Shown here: positions 15,688 to 23,985 of the stretch, piece after piece
Numbering within the stretch: the stretch's first letter is position 1
Layout: each line of letters opens with the position of its first letter
NCBI RefSeq assembly: GCF_000720135.1
Contig: NZ_JOIU01000003.1
Location: 62,001 to 126,000, forward strand
DNA from: Streptomyces sp. NRRL S-1022
GTDB lineage: Bacteria; Actinomycetota; Actinomycetes; Streptomycetales; Streptomycetaceae
Direction: 5' to 3'
DNA: 64,000 nucleotides
The notes under the pieces: generated by a model
The model's input: the letters and a program-made list of their open reading frames with translations, nothing else
Databases searched by the model: none
Told to the model about the DNA's origin: nothing
Program-made: the position numbers and the translations under genes

Positions 15688-17271
15688 ATGGACGTGATGC
15701 CCCTGCTGTTGCTGGTGGCGGGCAGTGCCGCGGTGGCCGCCGCGGCCCGGCGCACCCCCGCGCCGGCGCCGCTGCTGCTGGTCGCGGTCGGACTGGCGGT
15801 CTCGTACATCCCCGGGGTGCCGTCGTACACCCTCGATCCGCACGTCGTCCTGCCGCTGCTGCTGCCCCCGCTGCTGTACACCTCGGCCAGCGACAGCTCC
15901 TACCTCGACCTGCGGGCGCAGCTGCGGCCGGTGGCGCTGCTCTCGGTGGGCTACGTACTCTTCGCGACCGTCGTGGTCGGCTGGGCCGCCTATCTGCTGG
16001 TACCCGGGCTGTCGCTGCCCGCGGCGCTGGTGCTGGGCGCGGTGGTGGCCCCGCCCGACGCGGTGGCCGCCACGGCGGTCGCGCGCCGGGTCGGCCTGCC
16101 CTCCCGGATCACCACCATCCTCCAGGGCGAGTCCCTGCTGAACGACGCCACGGCGATCACCGCCTACAAGGTGGCCCTCGGCGCCGCCGTCGGCGAGGGG
16201 GCCACCTGGGCGGGCGGCATCGGCGAGTTCGCGCTCGCAGCGGTCGGCGGTGTCGGCATCGGCCTCGTCCTCATGGCGCCCCTGCACTGGCTGCGCACGC
16301 ACCTGACCGAGCCCCTGCTGCAGAACACGCTCTCGCTGCTGATCCCGTTCGTCGCCTACGGGGTCGCCGAGCAGGCGCACGCCTCCGGGGTGCTCGCGGT
16401 CGTGGTCGTCGCCCTCTACCTCGGCCACCGCGCGTGGGAGGTCGACTTCGCCACCCGGCTCCAGGAGGAGGCGGTGTGGAAGATGGTCGCCTTCGTCCTG
16501 GAGTCCGCGGTGTTCGCGCTGATCGGACTCCAGCTGCCGATCGTCCTCAAGCGGCTCGGCCAGTACGAGGGCGCCTCCGCCGCCTGGTACGCCCTCGCCG
16601 TCTTCCTGGTCGTGGTGGTGGCCCGGTTCGTCTGGGTCTATCCCGCCGCCTTCGTGCCCAGACTGCTCTCCGCGCGCATCCGGGAGCGCGAGGAGAACCC
16701 CACCTGGCGGGGCGCGATGGTCACCGCGTGGGCCGGCATGCGCGGGGTCGTCTCGCTGGCCATCGCCTTCTCCATCCCGTCGAGCATGCCTGACGGCCCC
16801 CGCAACCAGATCCTCTTCCTGACCTTCACCACCGTCATCGGCACCCTCGTCGTCCAGGGCGTGACGCTGCCGCCGCTGATCCGGCTGCTGCGGTTCCCCG
16901 GCCGCGACCGGCAGGCCGAGACGCTCGCCGAGGCCAACGCCCAGGCGCAGGCCTCGCGGGCCGCGGAGGCCCGGCTCGACGAACTCCTCTCCGACGAGCG
17001 CAACGCCCTGCCGCCGCCGCTCGCCGACCGGCTGCGCGACGTCCTGGAGCGCCGCCGCAACGCCGTCTGGGAGCGGCTCGGCCAGGTCAACCCGGTCACC
17101 GGCGAGTCCGTGGACGACACCTACCGCCGGCTGTCCCGCGAGATGATCAGCGCCGAGCGCGAGGTCTTCGTCAAACTGCGCGACCTGCGCCACATCGACG
17201 ACGAGATGCTGCGCGCGCTGCTGCGACGCCTGGACCTGGAGGAGGCGGCGGCCTACCGGGAGGCCGGTTAG
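15688..17271 (+). CDS. Na+/H+ antiporter, CPA1 family
   Basis: A 527-residue transporter with about 12 membrane helices followed by a cytoplasmic helical tail of about 120 residues (AEARLDELLSDERN onward). Conserved features of the CPA1 exchangers are present: the VVAPPDAVAATAVARRVGLP segment with the ion-site aspartates, GESLLNDATAITAYKVAL, and the Arg-containing WAGMRGVVSLAIAF helix. It exports sodium in exchange for protons for pH and salt homeostasis. I chose the ATG at 15688, shortly before the first helix (MPLLLLVAGSAAVAAAA); the frame is open further upstream but overlaps the divergent zinc finger gene. It is convergent with the PLP enzyme gene, 16 bases away. Confidence 0.92.
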   Translation: MDVMPLLLLVAGSAAVAAAARRTPAPAPLLLVAVGLAVSYIPGVPSYTLDPHVVLPLLLPPLLYTSASDSSYLDLRAQLRPVALLSVGYVLFATVVVGWAAYLLVPGLSLPAALVLGAVVAPPDAVAATAVARRVGLPSRITTILQGESLLNDATAITAYKVALGAAVGEGATWAGGIGEFALAAVGGVGIGLVLMAPLHWLRTHLTEPLLQNTLSLLIPFVAYGVAEQAHASGVLAVVVVALYLGHRAWEVDFATRLQEEAVWKMVAFVLESAVFALIGLQLPIVLKRLGQYEGASAAWYALAVFLVVVVARFVWVYPAAFVPRLLSARIREREENPTWRGAMVTAWAGMRGVVSLAIAFSIPSSMPDGPRNQILFLTFTTVIGTLVVQGVTLPPLIRLLRFPGRDRQAETLAEANAQAQASRAAEARLDELLSDERNALPPPLADRLRDVLERRRNAVWERLGQVNPVTGESVDDTYRRLSREMISAEREVFVKLRDLRHIDDEMLRALLRRLDLEEAAAYREAG

Positions 17272-17287
17272 CGTCCCGGGGGGCAGG

Positions 17288-18208
17288 TCAGTGTTCCGGG
17301 GCTGGCGTCCCCGGCTCCGGGAACGGCCGCCCGGTGACGACGGCGGCGATCGTCGTCCCGCGCGCGAAGGCGCCCTCCCGCGCCAGGACGGCGAGCCCGT
17401 ACAGCAACTTGGCGACATAGAGACGTTCCACGGGCAGCCCGTGGAGCTGCTCGAAGTCCTGTGCGAACCGCTCCAGTTCCGGGGTTGTACGGGCGTAACC
17501 CCCGCAGTGGAAGCGGTCGTCCAGGGACCAGGTGCCGCTGCGGGCGCCGAAGGCACGTTCCTGCAGTGCCTGTACGTCGGCTTCCAGGAAGCCGCCCTTC
17601 AGCACCGGTACGCCCAGCGCGCGCTGGCCGGCCGCCAGTCCGGCGGCGAGGCCCGCGAGGGTGCCGCCGGTGCCGCAGGCGACCGCGACGACGTCGGCGT
17701 GGCCGCGCAGTTCCGCGCCGAGGGCGCGGCAGCCGCGGACCGCCTCGGCGTTGCTGCCGCCTTCCGGCACGACGTACGCGCCCTCGGCACCGGCCGCGCG
17801 CAGGATCCGGGCCAGGACCTCCGGCTCGGCCTTGCGCCGGTAGGTCGATCTGTCGACGAAGTGCAGCCGCATGCCGTCGGCCGCGCACCGGGCCAGGGAC
17901 GGGTTCAGCGGGCGGCCGGCCAGCTCCTGGCCGCGGACCACGCCCGTGGTCGGCAGGCCCAGCAGGCGGCCCGCGGCGGCGGTGGCCCGCAGGTGGTTGG
18001 AATAGGCCCCGCCGAAGGTGACCAGCGGGCGGCCGTCGGCGGCCGCGAGGTTCGGGGCGAGCTTGCGCCACTTGTTGCCGACGAGGTCGGGGTGGATGAG
18101 GTCGTCGCGCTTGAGCAGCAGCCGGAGCCCGTGGCGTTCGAACCGGCCGTCCCGCACCTCGTGCAGCGGGGAGGGCAGGCGGGGGTCGAGCGGGTCCGGT
18201 CCGGTCAC
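17288..18208 (-). CDS. PLP-dependent ACC deaminase/D-cysteine desulfhydrase family enzyme
   Basis: A 306-residue fold-type II PLP enzyme. The cofactor lysine lies in DLVGNKWRKL (about residue 46), a serine/asparagine-containing substrate loop in GGAYSNHLRATAAAG, and the phosphate-binding loop in ACGTGGTLAGLAAGL. The family contains 1-aminocyclopropane-1-carboxylate deaminase and D-cysteine desulfhydrase, which cannot be separated from sequence reading alone; most bacterial members of this length act as D-cysteine desulfhydrases. It starts with GTG at 18208; GGAG lies very close to the start. It is convergent with the antiporter gene. Confidence 0.85.
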   Translation of the reverse strand: MTGPDPLDPRLPSPLHEVRDGRFERHGLRLLLKRDDLIHPDLVGNKWRKLAPNLAAADGRPLVTFGGAYSNHLRATAAAGRLLGLPTTGVVRGQELAGRPLNPSLARCAADGMRLHFVDRSTYRRKAEPEVLARILRAAGAEGAYVVPEGGSNAEAVRGCRALGAELRGHADVVAVACGTGGTLAGLAAGLAAGQRALGVPVLKGGFLEADVQALQERAFGARSGTWSLDDRFHCGGYARTTPELERFAQDFEQLHGLPVERLYVAKLLYGLAVLAREGAFARGTTIAAVVTGRPFPEPGTPAPEH

Positions 18209-18275
18209 CGCTCCATTGTCGCCCGGTGGGCGCGCTGGGCCGGCAGCGGACGTACGACGCCCACCCCCGCAGGCG

Positions 18276-18869
18276 CTAGTCCTTCAGCCGCTCCCGCACC
18301 CGTTCCCTCAGCCACGCCATCGTGAAGCCCCGTGGATCCACCTTCCCGGGCTGCCACTCCCGGTGGCCGATGACCGACCGCTCCGTCCACCCGTGGTGCC
18401 GGCACACCGCCGCGGCGACCCGTTCGACCGCCTCCAGCTGCTCCGGCGGCCAGGGGTCCTGCCCGTCGCCGAGGTTCTCGCACTCGAAGCCGTAGAAGTG
18501 CCGGTTGCCGTCGGTGTTCGCCTCGTTGTCCGGGGGCAGCCCCTTCTCCGCGATCACCGCGCGCAGCACCTCGTCGTCGCCGAGCCCGGCGTGGTTGGCC
18601 CGGCCGTAGCCGACCAGGTGAACCGTGCCGTCCTTGGTGATCACACCGTGGCACAGCGGCCCCGGCAGGTCCTCGTAGCCGTCGCGGCACAGCTCCACCG
18701 TCCGCGCGCTGCCCCGGGTCACCGTGTGGTGGATCATCACGCCGTGCACCGGCCCCCAGGGGCCCTTGTGATTGCGGTTGTGGTGCCGCCAGTCGCCGAC
18801 CTCCACGACCGTGACGCCCTCAGCCCTGAGCGCGTCCAGGAATCCGCTCGCCGACATGGGTGCGGCCAT
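18276..18869 (-). CDS. N-acetylmuramoyl-L-alanine amidase (Amidase_2/PGRP fold)
   Basis: A 197-residue zinc amidase that cleaves the lactyl-alanine bond of peptidoglycan. The first zinc ligand is in VMIHHTVTRG (about residue 46), the second near IGHREWQPGKVDPRGF (about 167), with the aspartate of KVDP as third ligand. No signal peptide is visible, so it is either cytosolic (muropeptide recycling) or exported by another route; phage-endolysin origin is also possible because the compact architecture is the same. AAGGAG precedes the ATG at six bases. Upstream, and facing the encapsulin gene, is a 22-bp tandem repeat. Confidence 0.88.
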   Translation of the reverse strand: MAAPMSASGFLDALRAEGVTVVEVGDWRHHNRNHKGPWGPVHGVMIHHTVTRGSARTVELCRDGYEDLPGPLCHGVITKDGTVHLVGYGRANHAGLGDDEVLRAVIAEKGLPPDNEANTDGNRHFYGFECENLGDGQDPWPPEQLEAVERVAAAVCRHHGWTERSVIGHREWQPGKVDPRGFTMAWLRERVRERLKD

Positions 18870-18923
18870 GTCCGACTCCTTCGTGCCGTACCGTCCGGCC
18901 GCTGATCGCGGCCGGGTGTCCTC

Positions 18924-18970
18924 CCCTGTTCAACGAGGCCGGACGTCGCCCTGTTCAACGAGGCCGGACG
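18924..18970. repeat. 22-bp perfect tandem direct repeat
   Basis: CCCTGTTCAACGAGGCCGGA plus CG occurs at 18924-18945 and again at 18949-18970, a 25-bp period, between the divergent amidase and encapsulin genes. It may be a tandem operator or a recent slippage duplication. Confidence 0.7.
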
Positions 18971-19135
18971 CCGGGGGACGCGCCGTTCGTACGGTGTGCG
19001 AGCCGATCCGGACAACCGGAGGGGACCGGGGGCCGGAACGGGATCCCTCTTCGTGCCCAGTAATCCGATGATCCATTCCCGCTCTTTCGGGTTATGGCGC
19101 GCTCACGGTGCGTGCTGGAACGCTCGACGGTGCGA

Positions 19136-19161
19136 CCGGTGCCCGTGCGATCAGGCACCGG
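19136..19161 (+). promoter_or_regulatory. Hairpin in the encapsulin mRNA leader
   Basis: CCGGTGCC (19136-19143) and GGCACCGG (19154-19161) form a perfect eight-base-pair stem with a ten-base loop, 24 bases before the encapsulin ATG and just ahead of its GGGAGG ribosome site (19171-19176). It might stabilise the mRNA or tune translation; this is inference. Confidence 0.4.
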
Positions 19162-19185
19162 GCATACATGGGGAGGCATTTCTTT

Positions 19186-20592
19186 ATGTCGGTAGGCGAA
19201 GAGGTCCGCACGGATCAGGGCAAGCCGCAGCAGTCCCTCGGGACGGCGGCAGCGCGGAACCTGGCCACCACCACCAAGTCCGTTCCGCAGATGCAGGAGA
19301 TCAGCTCCCGCTGGCTGCTGCGCACGCTTCCCTGGGTGGACGTCCAGGGCGGTACCTACCGGGTGAACAGGCGGCTGACCTACGCCGTCGGCGACGGCCG
19401 GATCACCTTCGTGAAGACGGGTGACCAGGTGGAGGTCATCCCGGCCGAACTGGGCGAACTGCCGGTCCTGCGGTCGTACGGGGACGAGGAGGTGCTGACG
19501 GAGCTGGCCCGGCGCTGCCGGCAGCGCGACTTCGCGGCCGGTGAGGTGATCGCCGACTTCGGCAACCGGACGGACGAGGTCTACCTGCTCGCCCACGGCC
19601 GCGTGGAGAAGGTCGGCACGGGGCCCTACGGCGACGACGCGGTGCTCGGCGTCCTCGCGGACGGCGCCTACTTCGGCGACCAGGCGCTGCTCGACCCGGA
19701 GGCCATCTGGGAGTACACCGTCCGCGCGGACACCCCGACCACCGTGCTGATCCTCAGCCGCCAGGACTTCGAGCAGGTCGCCGAGCGCGCCGACTCGCTG
19801 CGCGCCCACCTCGAACAGCTGCGCTCGATCCCCGAGCAGCGGACCAACAAGTACGGCGAGAAGGAGGTCGAGCTGGCGGCCGGCCACTCCGGCGAGCCCG
19901 ACATCCCGCACACCTTCGTGGACTACGAGCCGCGGCCCCGCGAGTACGAACTCAGCATCGCCCAGACCGTGCTCCGCATCCACTCGCGCGTGGCCGACCT
20001 GTACAACCAGCCGATGAACCAGACCGAGCAGCAGCTGCGGCTCACGGTCGAGGCGCTGAAGGAGCGCCAGGAGCACGAGCTGGTCAACAACCCGGAGTTC
20101 GGCCTGCTCAGCAACTGCGAGTACGACCAGCGGATCCAGCCGCACGACGGCGTGCCCAGCCCGGACGACCTGGACGAGCTGCTCAGCCGCCGCCGGGGCA
20201 CCAAGCTGCTCCTGGCCCACCCGCGTGCGATCGCCGCGATCGGGCGGGAGCTGAACAAGCGGGGGCTGGTCCCGGAGACCATCGACATCTCCGGCAACCG
20301 CATCCCCACCTGGCGCGGGGTGCCGATCTACCCGTGCAACAAGATCCCGGTCAGCGAGGCCCGGACGACCTCCATCATCGCGATGCGTACCGGCGAGGCC
20401 GACCAGGGTGTCATCGGCCTCAGGCAGTCCGGCATCCCGGACGAGATCGAGCCGAGCCTTTCGGTCCGCTTCATGGGCATCAACGAACAGGCCATCATCA
20501 AGTACCTGGTGACGGCGTACTACTCGGCCGCCGTCCTGGTGCCCGACGCGCTCGGGGTGCTGGAGAACGTCGAGATCGGCCGGTGGAGGTGA
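19186..20592 (+). CDS. eshA: Family 2B encapsulin shell protein with cyclic-nucleotide-binding-like domain (EshA type)
   Basis: A 468-residue HK97-fold shell subunit that self-assembles into a protein nanocompartment. It has a short N-arm with [25 protein letters not shown], a Crp-like cyclic-nucleotide-binding fold at about residues 98-210 as in family 2B encapsulins, then the shell body ([31 protein letters not shown] to the C-terminus). Streptomyces EshA proteins, implicated in sporulation and ppGpp/antibiotic control, belong here. In the phosphate cassette [22 protein letters not shown], the residues equivalent to E72, R82 and S83 of E. coli CRP are D165, W175 and E176, so canonical cAMP binding is doubtful. 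GGGAGG lies nine bases before the ATG. The next gene encodes a prenyl synthase, the known cargo type. Confidence 0.93.
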   Translation: MSVGEEVRTDQGKPQQSLGTAAARNLATTTKSVPQMQEISSRWLLRTLPWVDVQGGTYRVNRRLTYAVGDGRITFVKTGDQVEVIPAELGELPVLRSYGDEEVLTELARRCRQRDFAAGEVIADFGNRTDEVYLLAHGRVEKVGTGPYGDDAVLGVLADGAYFGDQALLDPEAIWEYTVRADTPTTVLILSRQDFEQVAERADSLRAHLEQLRSIPEQRTNKYGEKEVELAAGHSGEPDIPHTFVDYEPRPREYELSIAQTVLRIHSRVADLYNQPMNQTEQQLRLTVEALKERQEHELVNNPEFGLLSNCEYDQRIQPHDGVPSPDDLDELLSRRRGTKLLLAHPRAIAAIGRELNKRGLVPETIDISGNRIPTWRGVPIYPCNKIPVSEARTTSIIAMRTGEADQGVIGLRQSGIPDEIEPSLSVRFMGINEQAIIKYLVTAYYSAAVLVPDALGVLENVEIGRWR

Positions 20593-20704
20593 CGTCTCCG
20601 CACGTACCGGCCGTGTCCCCGCCCGCCGGCACGGGTAGGCCCCTGGGGTATGCGTCCGGCGGGGCCGGCGGCGCCGGCCTCCGCGGACCCGGCGAGGGGG
20701 AGGC

Positions 20705-21847
20705 ATGGCCGAGTTCATGACGGAGACCGAAGAACGTTCCTCCGGTGTGCCGCGTCCCGGCGCGGCGGAGGAACCGCGGGAGAGGACCTCGGAGACCGGC
20801 GGCCCGCTCGACGCCCAGGAGGCGGTGGTACAGCTGGAGCGCACCCGGGCGCTGGTCGACCCGGAACTGCGCGCCGCCGTGGAGTCGCTGCCCGGTGCCA
20901 TGCGCCGGGCCGGGCTGTACCACTTCGGCTGGCAGCACGCCGACGGCAGTCCGGCGGCGGGCAACGCGGGCAAGGCGATCAGGCCGGCGCTGGTGCTGGC
21001 GGCCGCCGCCGCGCTCGGCGGGCCGGCGGCCCGGACGGCGGCCGTCCGGGCGGCAGCGGCGGTCGAGCTGGTCCACAACTTCACGCTGGTGCACGACGAC
21101 GTGATGGACCGGGACACCACCCGCCGGCACCGGTCGACGGTCTGGACCGTGTTCGGCGTACCCGACGCGATCCTCGCCGGTGACGCCCTCCAGGCGCTGG
21201 CCCTCCGGCTGCTGGCCGAGGACCCGCACCCGGCCTCCGCCCCGGCCGCGGCCCGGCTCGCGGCCTGTGTCGTGGAGCTGTGCGAGGGCCAGCACACCGA
21301 CACGGACCTGGAGCGGCGCGCACCGGAGGCGGTCACCCTGGAGGAGGTGCTCGTCATGGCGGAGGCGAAGACCGGCGCCCTGCTGGGCTGCGCCTGCGCG
21401 CTCGGCGCGCTGTACGCGGGCGCGGGCGAGGAGGAGGTGGCCGCGCTGGACGCCTTCGGCCGCCAGGCCGGCCTCGCCTTCCAGCTGATCGACGACGTCA
21501 TCGGCATATGGGGCGACCCGCGGCACACCGGCAAGCCGGCCGGCGCGGATCTCGCCGCCCGCAAGAAGTCCCTGCCGGTGGTGGCGGCGCTGACCTCCGG
21601 CACCCCGGCGGCGGCCGAGCTCGCCGCCCTCTACGGGAGTCCGTACCTACAGGGGGAGGCGGCGGCCGGGGAGATCGCGCGGACCGCGCTGGCGGTCGAG
21701 CGGGCCGGCGGCCGGGACTGGGCGCAGGCCGAGGCGGCCGACCGGATGGCCCGGGCCGTGCAGGAGCTGGCCCGCGCGGTCCCCGAACCCGAGGCGGCGG
21801 GCGGGCTGCTGGCGCTCGCCGAGTTCGTCACCCGACGCACCAGCTGA
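20705..21847 (+). CDS. Polyprenyl diphosphate synthase, encapsulin-associated cargo enzyme
   Basis: A 380-residue all-alpha trans-prenyltransferase that condenses isopentenyl diphosphate with allylic diphosphates. The first aspartate-rich motif is DDVMD (131-135) within NFTLVHDDVMDRDTTRR. The second, at 263-267, reads DDVIG and continues into IWGD, a variant in which the fifth position is Gly rather than Asp, seen in actinobacterial GGPP-synthase-like enzymes. The first 35 or so residues are rich in Glu, Pro, Ser and Thr and probably disordered; in family 2B systems such an N-terminal extension carries the cargo-loading signal. The gene lies 112 bases after the encapsulin gene with a strong GGGGGAGG ribosome site. 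Product chain length is unknown. Confidence 0.9.
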   Translation: MAEFMTETEERSSGVPRPGAAEEPRERTSETGGPLDAQEAVVQLERTRALVDPELRAAVESLPGAMRRAGLYHFGWQHADGSPAAGNAGKAIRPALVLAAAAALGGPAARTAAVRAAAAVELVHNFTLVHDDVMDRDTTRRHRSTVWTVFGVPDAILAGDALQALALRLLAEDPHPASAPAAARLAACVVELCEGQHTDTDLERRAPEAVTLEEVLVMAEAKTGALLGCACALGALYAGAGEEEVAALDAFGRQAGLAFQLIDDVIGIWGDPRHTGKPAGADLAARKKSLPVVAALTSGTPAAAELAALYGSPYLQGEAAAGEIARTALAVERAGGRDWAQAEAADRMARAVQELARAVPEPEAAGGLLALAEFVTRRTS

Positions 21848-21937
21848 GGGCCGCCTCTTCCGGCGGTCGCGCAGACCCCGGAGTCCCCGGCCCGTGCGGC
21901 TCCTGACCCCGCACGGACCCCGGGGCTCCGGTCGGAC

Positions 21938-21968
21938 GGCCCCGCGCATCTCCACGGTGCGCGGGGCC
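21938..21968 (+). terminator. Hairpin terminator after the encapsulin operon
   Basis: GGCCCCGCGCA (21938-21948) and TGCGCGGGGCC (21958-21968) form a perfect 11-bp stem with a nine-base loop, 91 bases after the prenyl synthase stop. Confidence 0.8.
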
Positions 21969-22094
21969 GCGCCCTGTCACGAACCAGTCCCGGCAACGGA
22001 TATCGGCAACGGACCCCGGAGGCAGATCCCGGAGACAGATCTTCGGAAAGAGATCTCGGACAGCTCTTGCACCACGACAGTTGGAGTACTACAA
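21969..22094. repeat. Short-repeat leader region before the reductase-like gene
   Basis: CGGCAACGGA is repeated at 21991-22000 and 22004-22013, and an AGATCT pair flanks TCGGAAAG near 22037. The meaning is unknown; it is probably promoter or leader DNA of the following gene. Confidence 0.35.
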
Positions 22095-22241
22095 ATGAAC
22101 CACTACATGCGGAGCGGTTACCTGGGTGCCTGTCCCGGCCGCTCCCCGCCCCGTCGTCCCGTGGAAAGAGACCCGCTTGCGCAAGCTCTCGTACGTCATC
22201 GCCTGTTCGCTCGACGGATTCATCGGCGACGAGCACGGTGA
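22095..22241 (+). CDS. Possible 48-codon leader ORF overlapping the next gene
   Basis: An ATG with GGAG eight bases upstream opens a 48-residue frame that begins MNHYMRSGYLGACPG and overlaps the first 65 bases of the RibD/DHFR-like gene in another frame. It could be a translated leader that tunes its neighbour, or chance. Only the ribosome site supports it. Confidence 0.25.
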   Translation: MNHYMRSGYLGACPGRSPPRRPVERDPLAQALVRHRLFARRIHRRRAR

Positions 22242-22761
22242 CGCCTCCGCGATGTTCCGCTACCTGGACGAGGAGTACTCGGCCTTCCTCGCGGCGGAAC
22301 TGCCGGAGACCCTGCCCACCCAGGCCCGCAAGGCGCTCGGTGTCGACCACCTGGAGAACAGGCGGTTCGACACGGTCGTCCAGGGCAGGGCCAGCTACGA
22401 GCTGGCCCTGCGGGAGGGCGTCACCAGCCCCTACGGCCACCTGCGCGAGTACGTCGCCTCCCGCAGCCTCGGTGCCTCGCCCGATCCGAACGTCGAGATC
22501 ATCGCCGACGACCTGGCCGGCCGGGTCCGCGCCCTGAAGGCGGAGGACGGCGGGCTCGGCATCTACCTGTGCGGCGGCGCGCAGGTCGCCGGAGAACTGC
22601 TCGACGAGATCGACGAACTCGTCGTCAAGAGCTACCCCCTGGTCTACGGCAAGGGCATGCCGATGTTCGGCACCGGCCCGGACCTCAAGGAGTTCGCCCT
22701 GGAATCCCTGCGCACCTTCGGCAACGGCGTGGTGGTGCGCACCTACGGCAGGAAGCGCTGA
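22177..22761 (+). CDS. Dihydrofolate reductase/RibD C-terminal family protein
   Basis: A 194-residue protein with the RibD-C/DHFR-like NADPH-binding fold: the N-terminal KLSYVIACSLDGFIGDEHGD strand-loop, a mid-domain RASYELALREGVTSPYG region, the IYLCGGAQVAGELLDEIDELVV nucleotide segment and the C-terminal strand GNGVVVRTYGRKR. Proteins of this group are small reductases of mostly unknown substrate, not true DHFR. I chose the TTG at 22177 because GGAAAGAG lies seven bases upstream and the family begins with the R-K-L-x-Y-V strand. It is monocistronic. Confidence 0.85.
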   Translation: MRKLSYVIACSLDGFIGDEHGDASAMFRYLDEEYSAFLAAELPETLPTQARKALGVDHLENRRFDTVVQGRASYELALREGVTSPYGHLREYVASRSLGASPDPNVEIIADDLAGRVRALKAEDGGLGIYLCGGAQVAGELLDEIDELVVKSYPLVYGKGMPMFGTGPDLKEFALESLRTFGNGVVVRTYGRKR

Positions 22762-22775
22762 GGCCGGCACCGGCC

Positions 22776-22790
22776 TACCCTGAGGGCATG
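22776..22790 (+). promoter_or_regulatory. Leaderless promoter of the small zinc-ribbon gene
   Basis: TACCCT (22776-22781), six bases, then ATG at 22788, with no ribosome site. Confidence 0.6.
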
Positions 22791-23063
22791 GACAGCGACG
22801 CACAGGCCTGTCCCGTCTGCGGACAGCCCGTCGACACGGTCGTCAAGCGGCACAAGACCCTGGGCGCCTGGGTGCCGGTCTGGGGCTCCGGCCCGTGCCG
22901 CAACCCCGACTGCGCGAGGTACGACGCAACCGGCCGCCCCGCCCACGACGTCCGGCCCGCTCACGGCGACCGGCCCGCCCATGACGACCGGGCCGCCGGT
23001 GTGCCGGCCCCGCCGGAGCGCAGCGGCCCGGAGAAGCCGCCTGCGGCCGGGAGGACGCCGTAG
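22788..23063 (+). CDS. Small zinc-ribbon-like protein with disordered tail
   Basis: A 91-residue protein. Cysteine pairs CPVC (8-11) and a second pair in GPCRNPDC (36-41) look like a four-cysteine zinc ribbon around a single beta hairpin containing TLGAWVPVWGSG. Residues from about 45 on are a disordered tail with three PAH-D-rich repeats (GRPAHDVRPAHGDRPAHDDR). Function is unknown; such proteins are common in Streptomyces. It starts 27 bases after the preceding stop but seems to have its own leaderless promoter. The DUF952 gene follows nine bases after its stop. Confidence 0.7.
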   Translation: MDSDAQACPVCGQPVDTVVKRHKTLGAWVPVWGSGPCRNPDCARYDATGRPAHDVRPAHGDRPAHDDRAAGVPAPPERSGPEKPPAAGRTP

Positions 23064-23075
23064 CGTGGGCGCATG
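23061..23075 (+). promoter_or_regulatory. Leaderless promoter of the DUF952 gene
   Basis: TAGCGT (23061-23066), six bases, then ATG at 23073. The hexamer overlaps the TAG stop of the preceding gene. Confidence 0.5.
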
Positions 23076-23405
23076 CCGAAACTTCCGTACATCCTCCACA
23101 TCACCGAGCGTTCCCTGTGGGAAGCGGCGCGCGAGCGCGGCACCTATGAGACGTCCACCCGGGGCCGCACCCTCCAGGAGGAGGGCTTCATCCACTTCTC
23201 CACCCGTGACCAGCTCCCGACCGTCGCCGGCTTCCTCTACGGCGGCTACGACGGCCCCGACGAACTGGTCGTCCTGGTGGTGGACCCGGCCCGGGTCGGC
23301 GTGCCGGTGAAGTACGAGTCCGCCGAACCGGGCGGGGAGGAGTTCCCGCACGTGTACGGACCCGTACCGGTCGAGGCCGTGGTGGACGTGGAGAGCTGGG
23401 GGTGA
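23073..23405 (+). CDS. DUF952 family protein
   Basis: A 110-residue single-domain protein. The DUF952 pattern is clear: ILHITERSLWEAARERGTYE at the start, the EEGFIHFSTRDQLPTVAGFLYGG core, and a C-terminal FPHVYGPVPVEAVVDVESW strand. Members resemble glutathione S-transferase-like or ADP-ribosyl-transferase-like folds and have no demonstrated role. It is probably read from its own leaderless promoter as well as with the upstream zinc-ribbon gene. It converges on the VOC gene at 23434. Confidence 0.85.
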   Translation: MPKLPYILHITERSLWEAARERGTYETSTRGRTLQEEGFIHFSTRDQLPTVAGFLYGGYDGPDELVVLVVDPARVGVPVKYESAEPGGEEFPHVYGPVPVEAVVDVESWG

Positions 23406-23433
23406 CCCGGCCGTAGGTCCCCCGGCGCGCGGG

Positions 23434-23919
23434 CTACCCCGCGGTGCGGGCGCCGCCGGCCGGCAGTCCGCCCGTCTCCGGGTCGCGGCCGGTCAGGCAG
23501 TACGTGCCGCCGGCCGGGTCGCGCATCACCGTCCAGTGGGCGCCCTCGCGCACGACCGCGGCGCCCAGCTCCTCGTGCCGGGCGCGGACGGCCGCGATGT
23601 CCGCGCAGGCGAGGTCGAGGCGGGCGGAGGCGGGGCGCTCCTCGCCGAGCCGCTGGAGCAGCAGCCGTACCGGGAGGCCCGCCGGCGGGCGCAGCACGGT
23701 GAACTCCGGCCGGGAGGCGGCCCGTTGCTCCCACCCGGTCAGCCCCGCCCAGAACGCGGACTCGGCGTCGTACCGGGACGGCGGGATGTCGAGGCACACC
23801 TGGTCCAGGCGGCTGCCGGACACCACCGGCGGCCGTACCGCCTCCCCCTGCCAGGGCACGGCACAGAACAACCGCCCTGCGGGCGAGCGCAGTACGGCCC
23901 AGTCGCCGTGGTCCGCCAC
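23434..23919 (-). pseudogene. Two-domain VOC/glyoxalase gene lacking most of its first domain
   Basis: A 161-codon frame. From about residue 30 on it is a normal VOC (glyoxalase/bleomycin-resistance fold) domain beginning SGSRLDQVCLDIPPSRYDAESAFWAGLTGWE and ending DPAGGTYCLTGRDP. The first 25 residues (DHGDWAVLRSPAGRLFCAVP) are the last strand of a preceding VOC domain, whose other 90 or so residues are absent. Upstream the frame reaches the stop of the next VOC gene with no plausible start. The sequence just before (GTCGCCACGCTGGCCCGGCA) looks like the lost domain in another frame. I infer a 5' deletion, possibly with a frameshift; a short functional protein from GTG 23919 cannot be excluded. 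Confidence 0.55.
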
Positions 23920-23985
23920 CAGGCGCCGAACTGCCGGGCCAGCGTGGCGACCTGCCGAGTGCAGGAGGCACTGCGGGAGGGGAGT

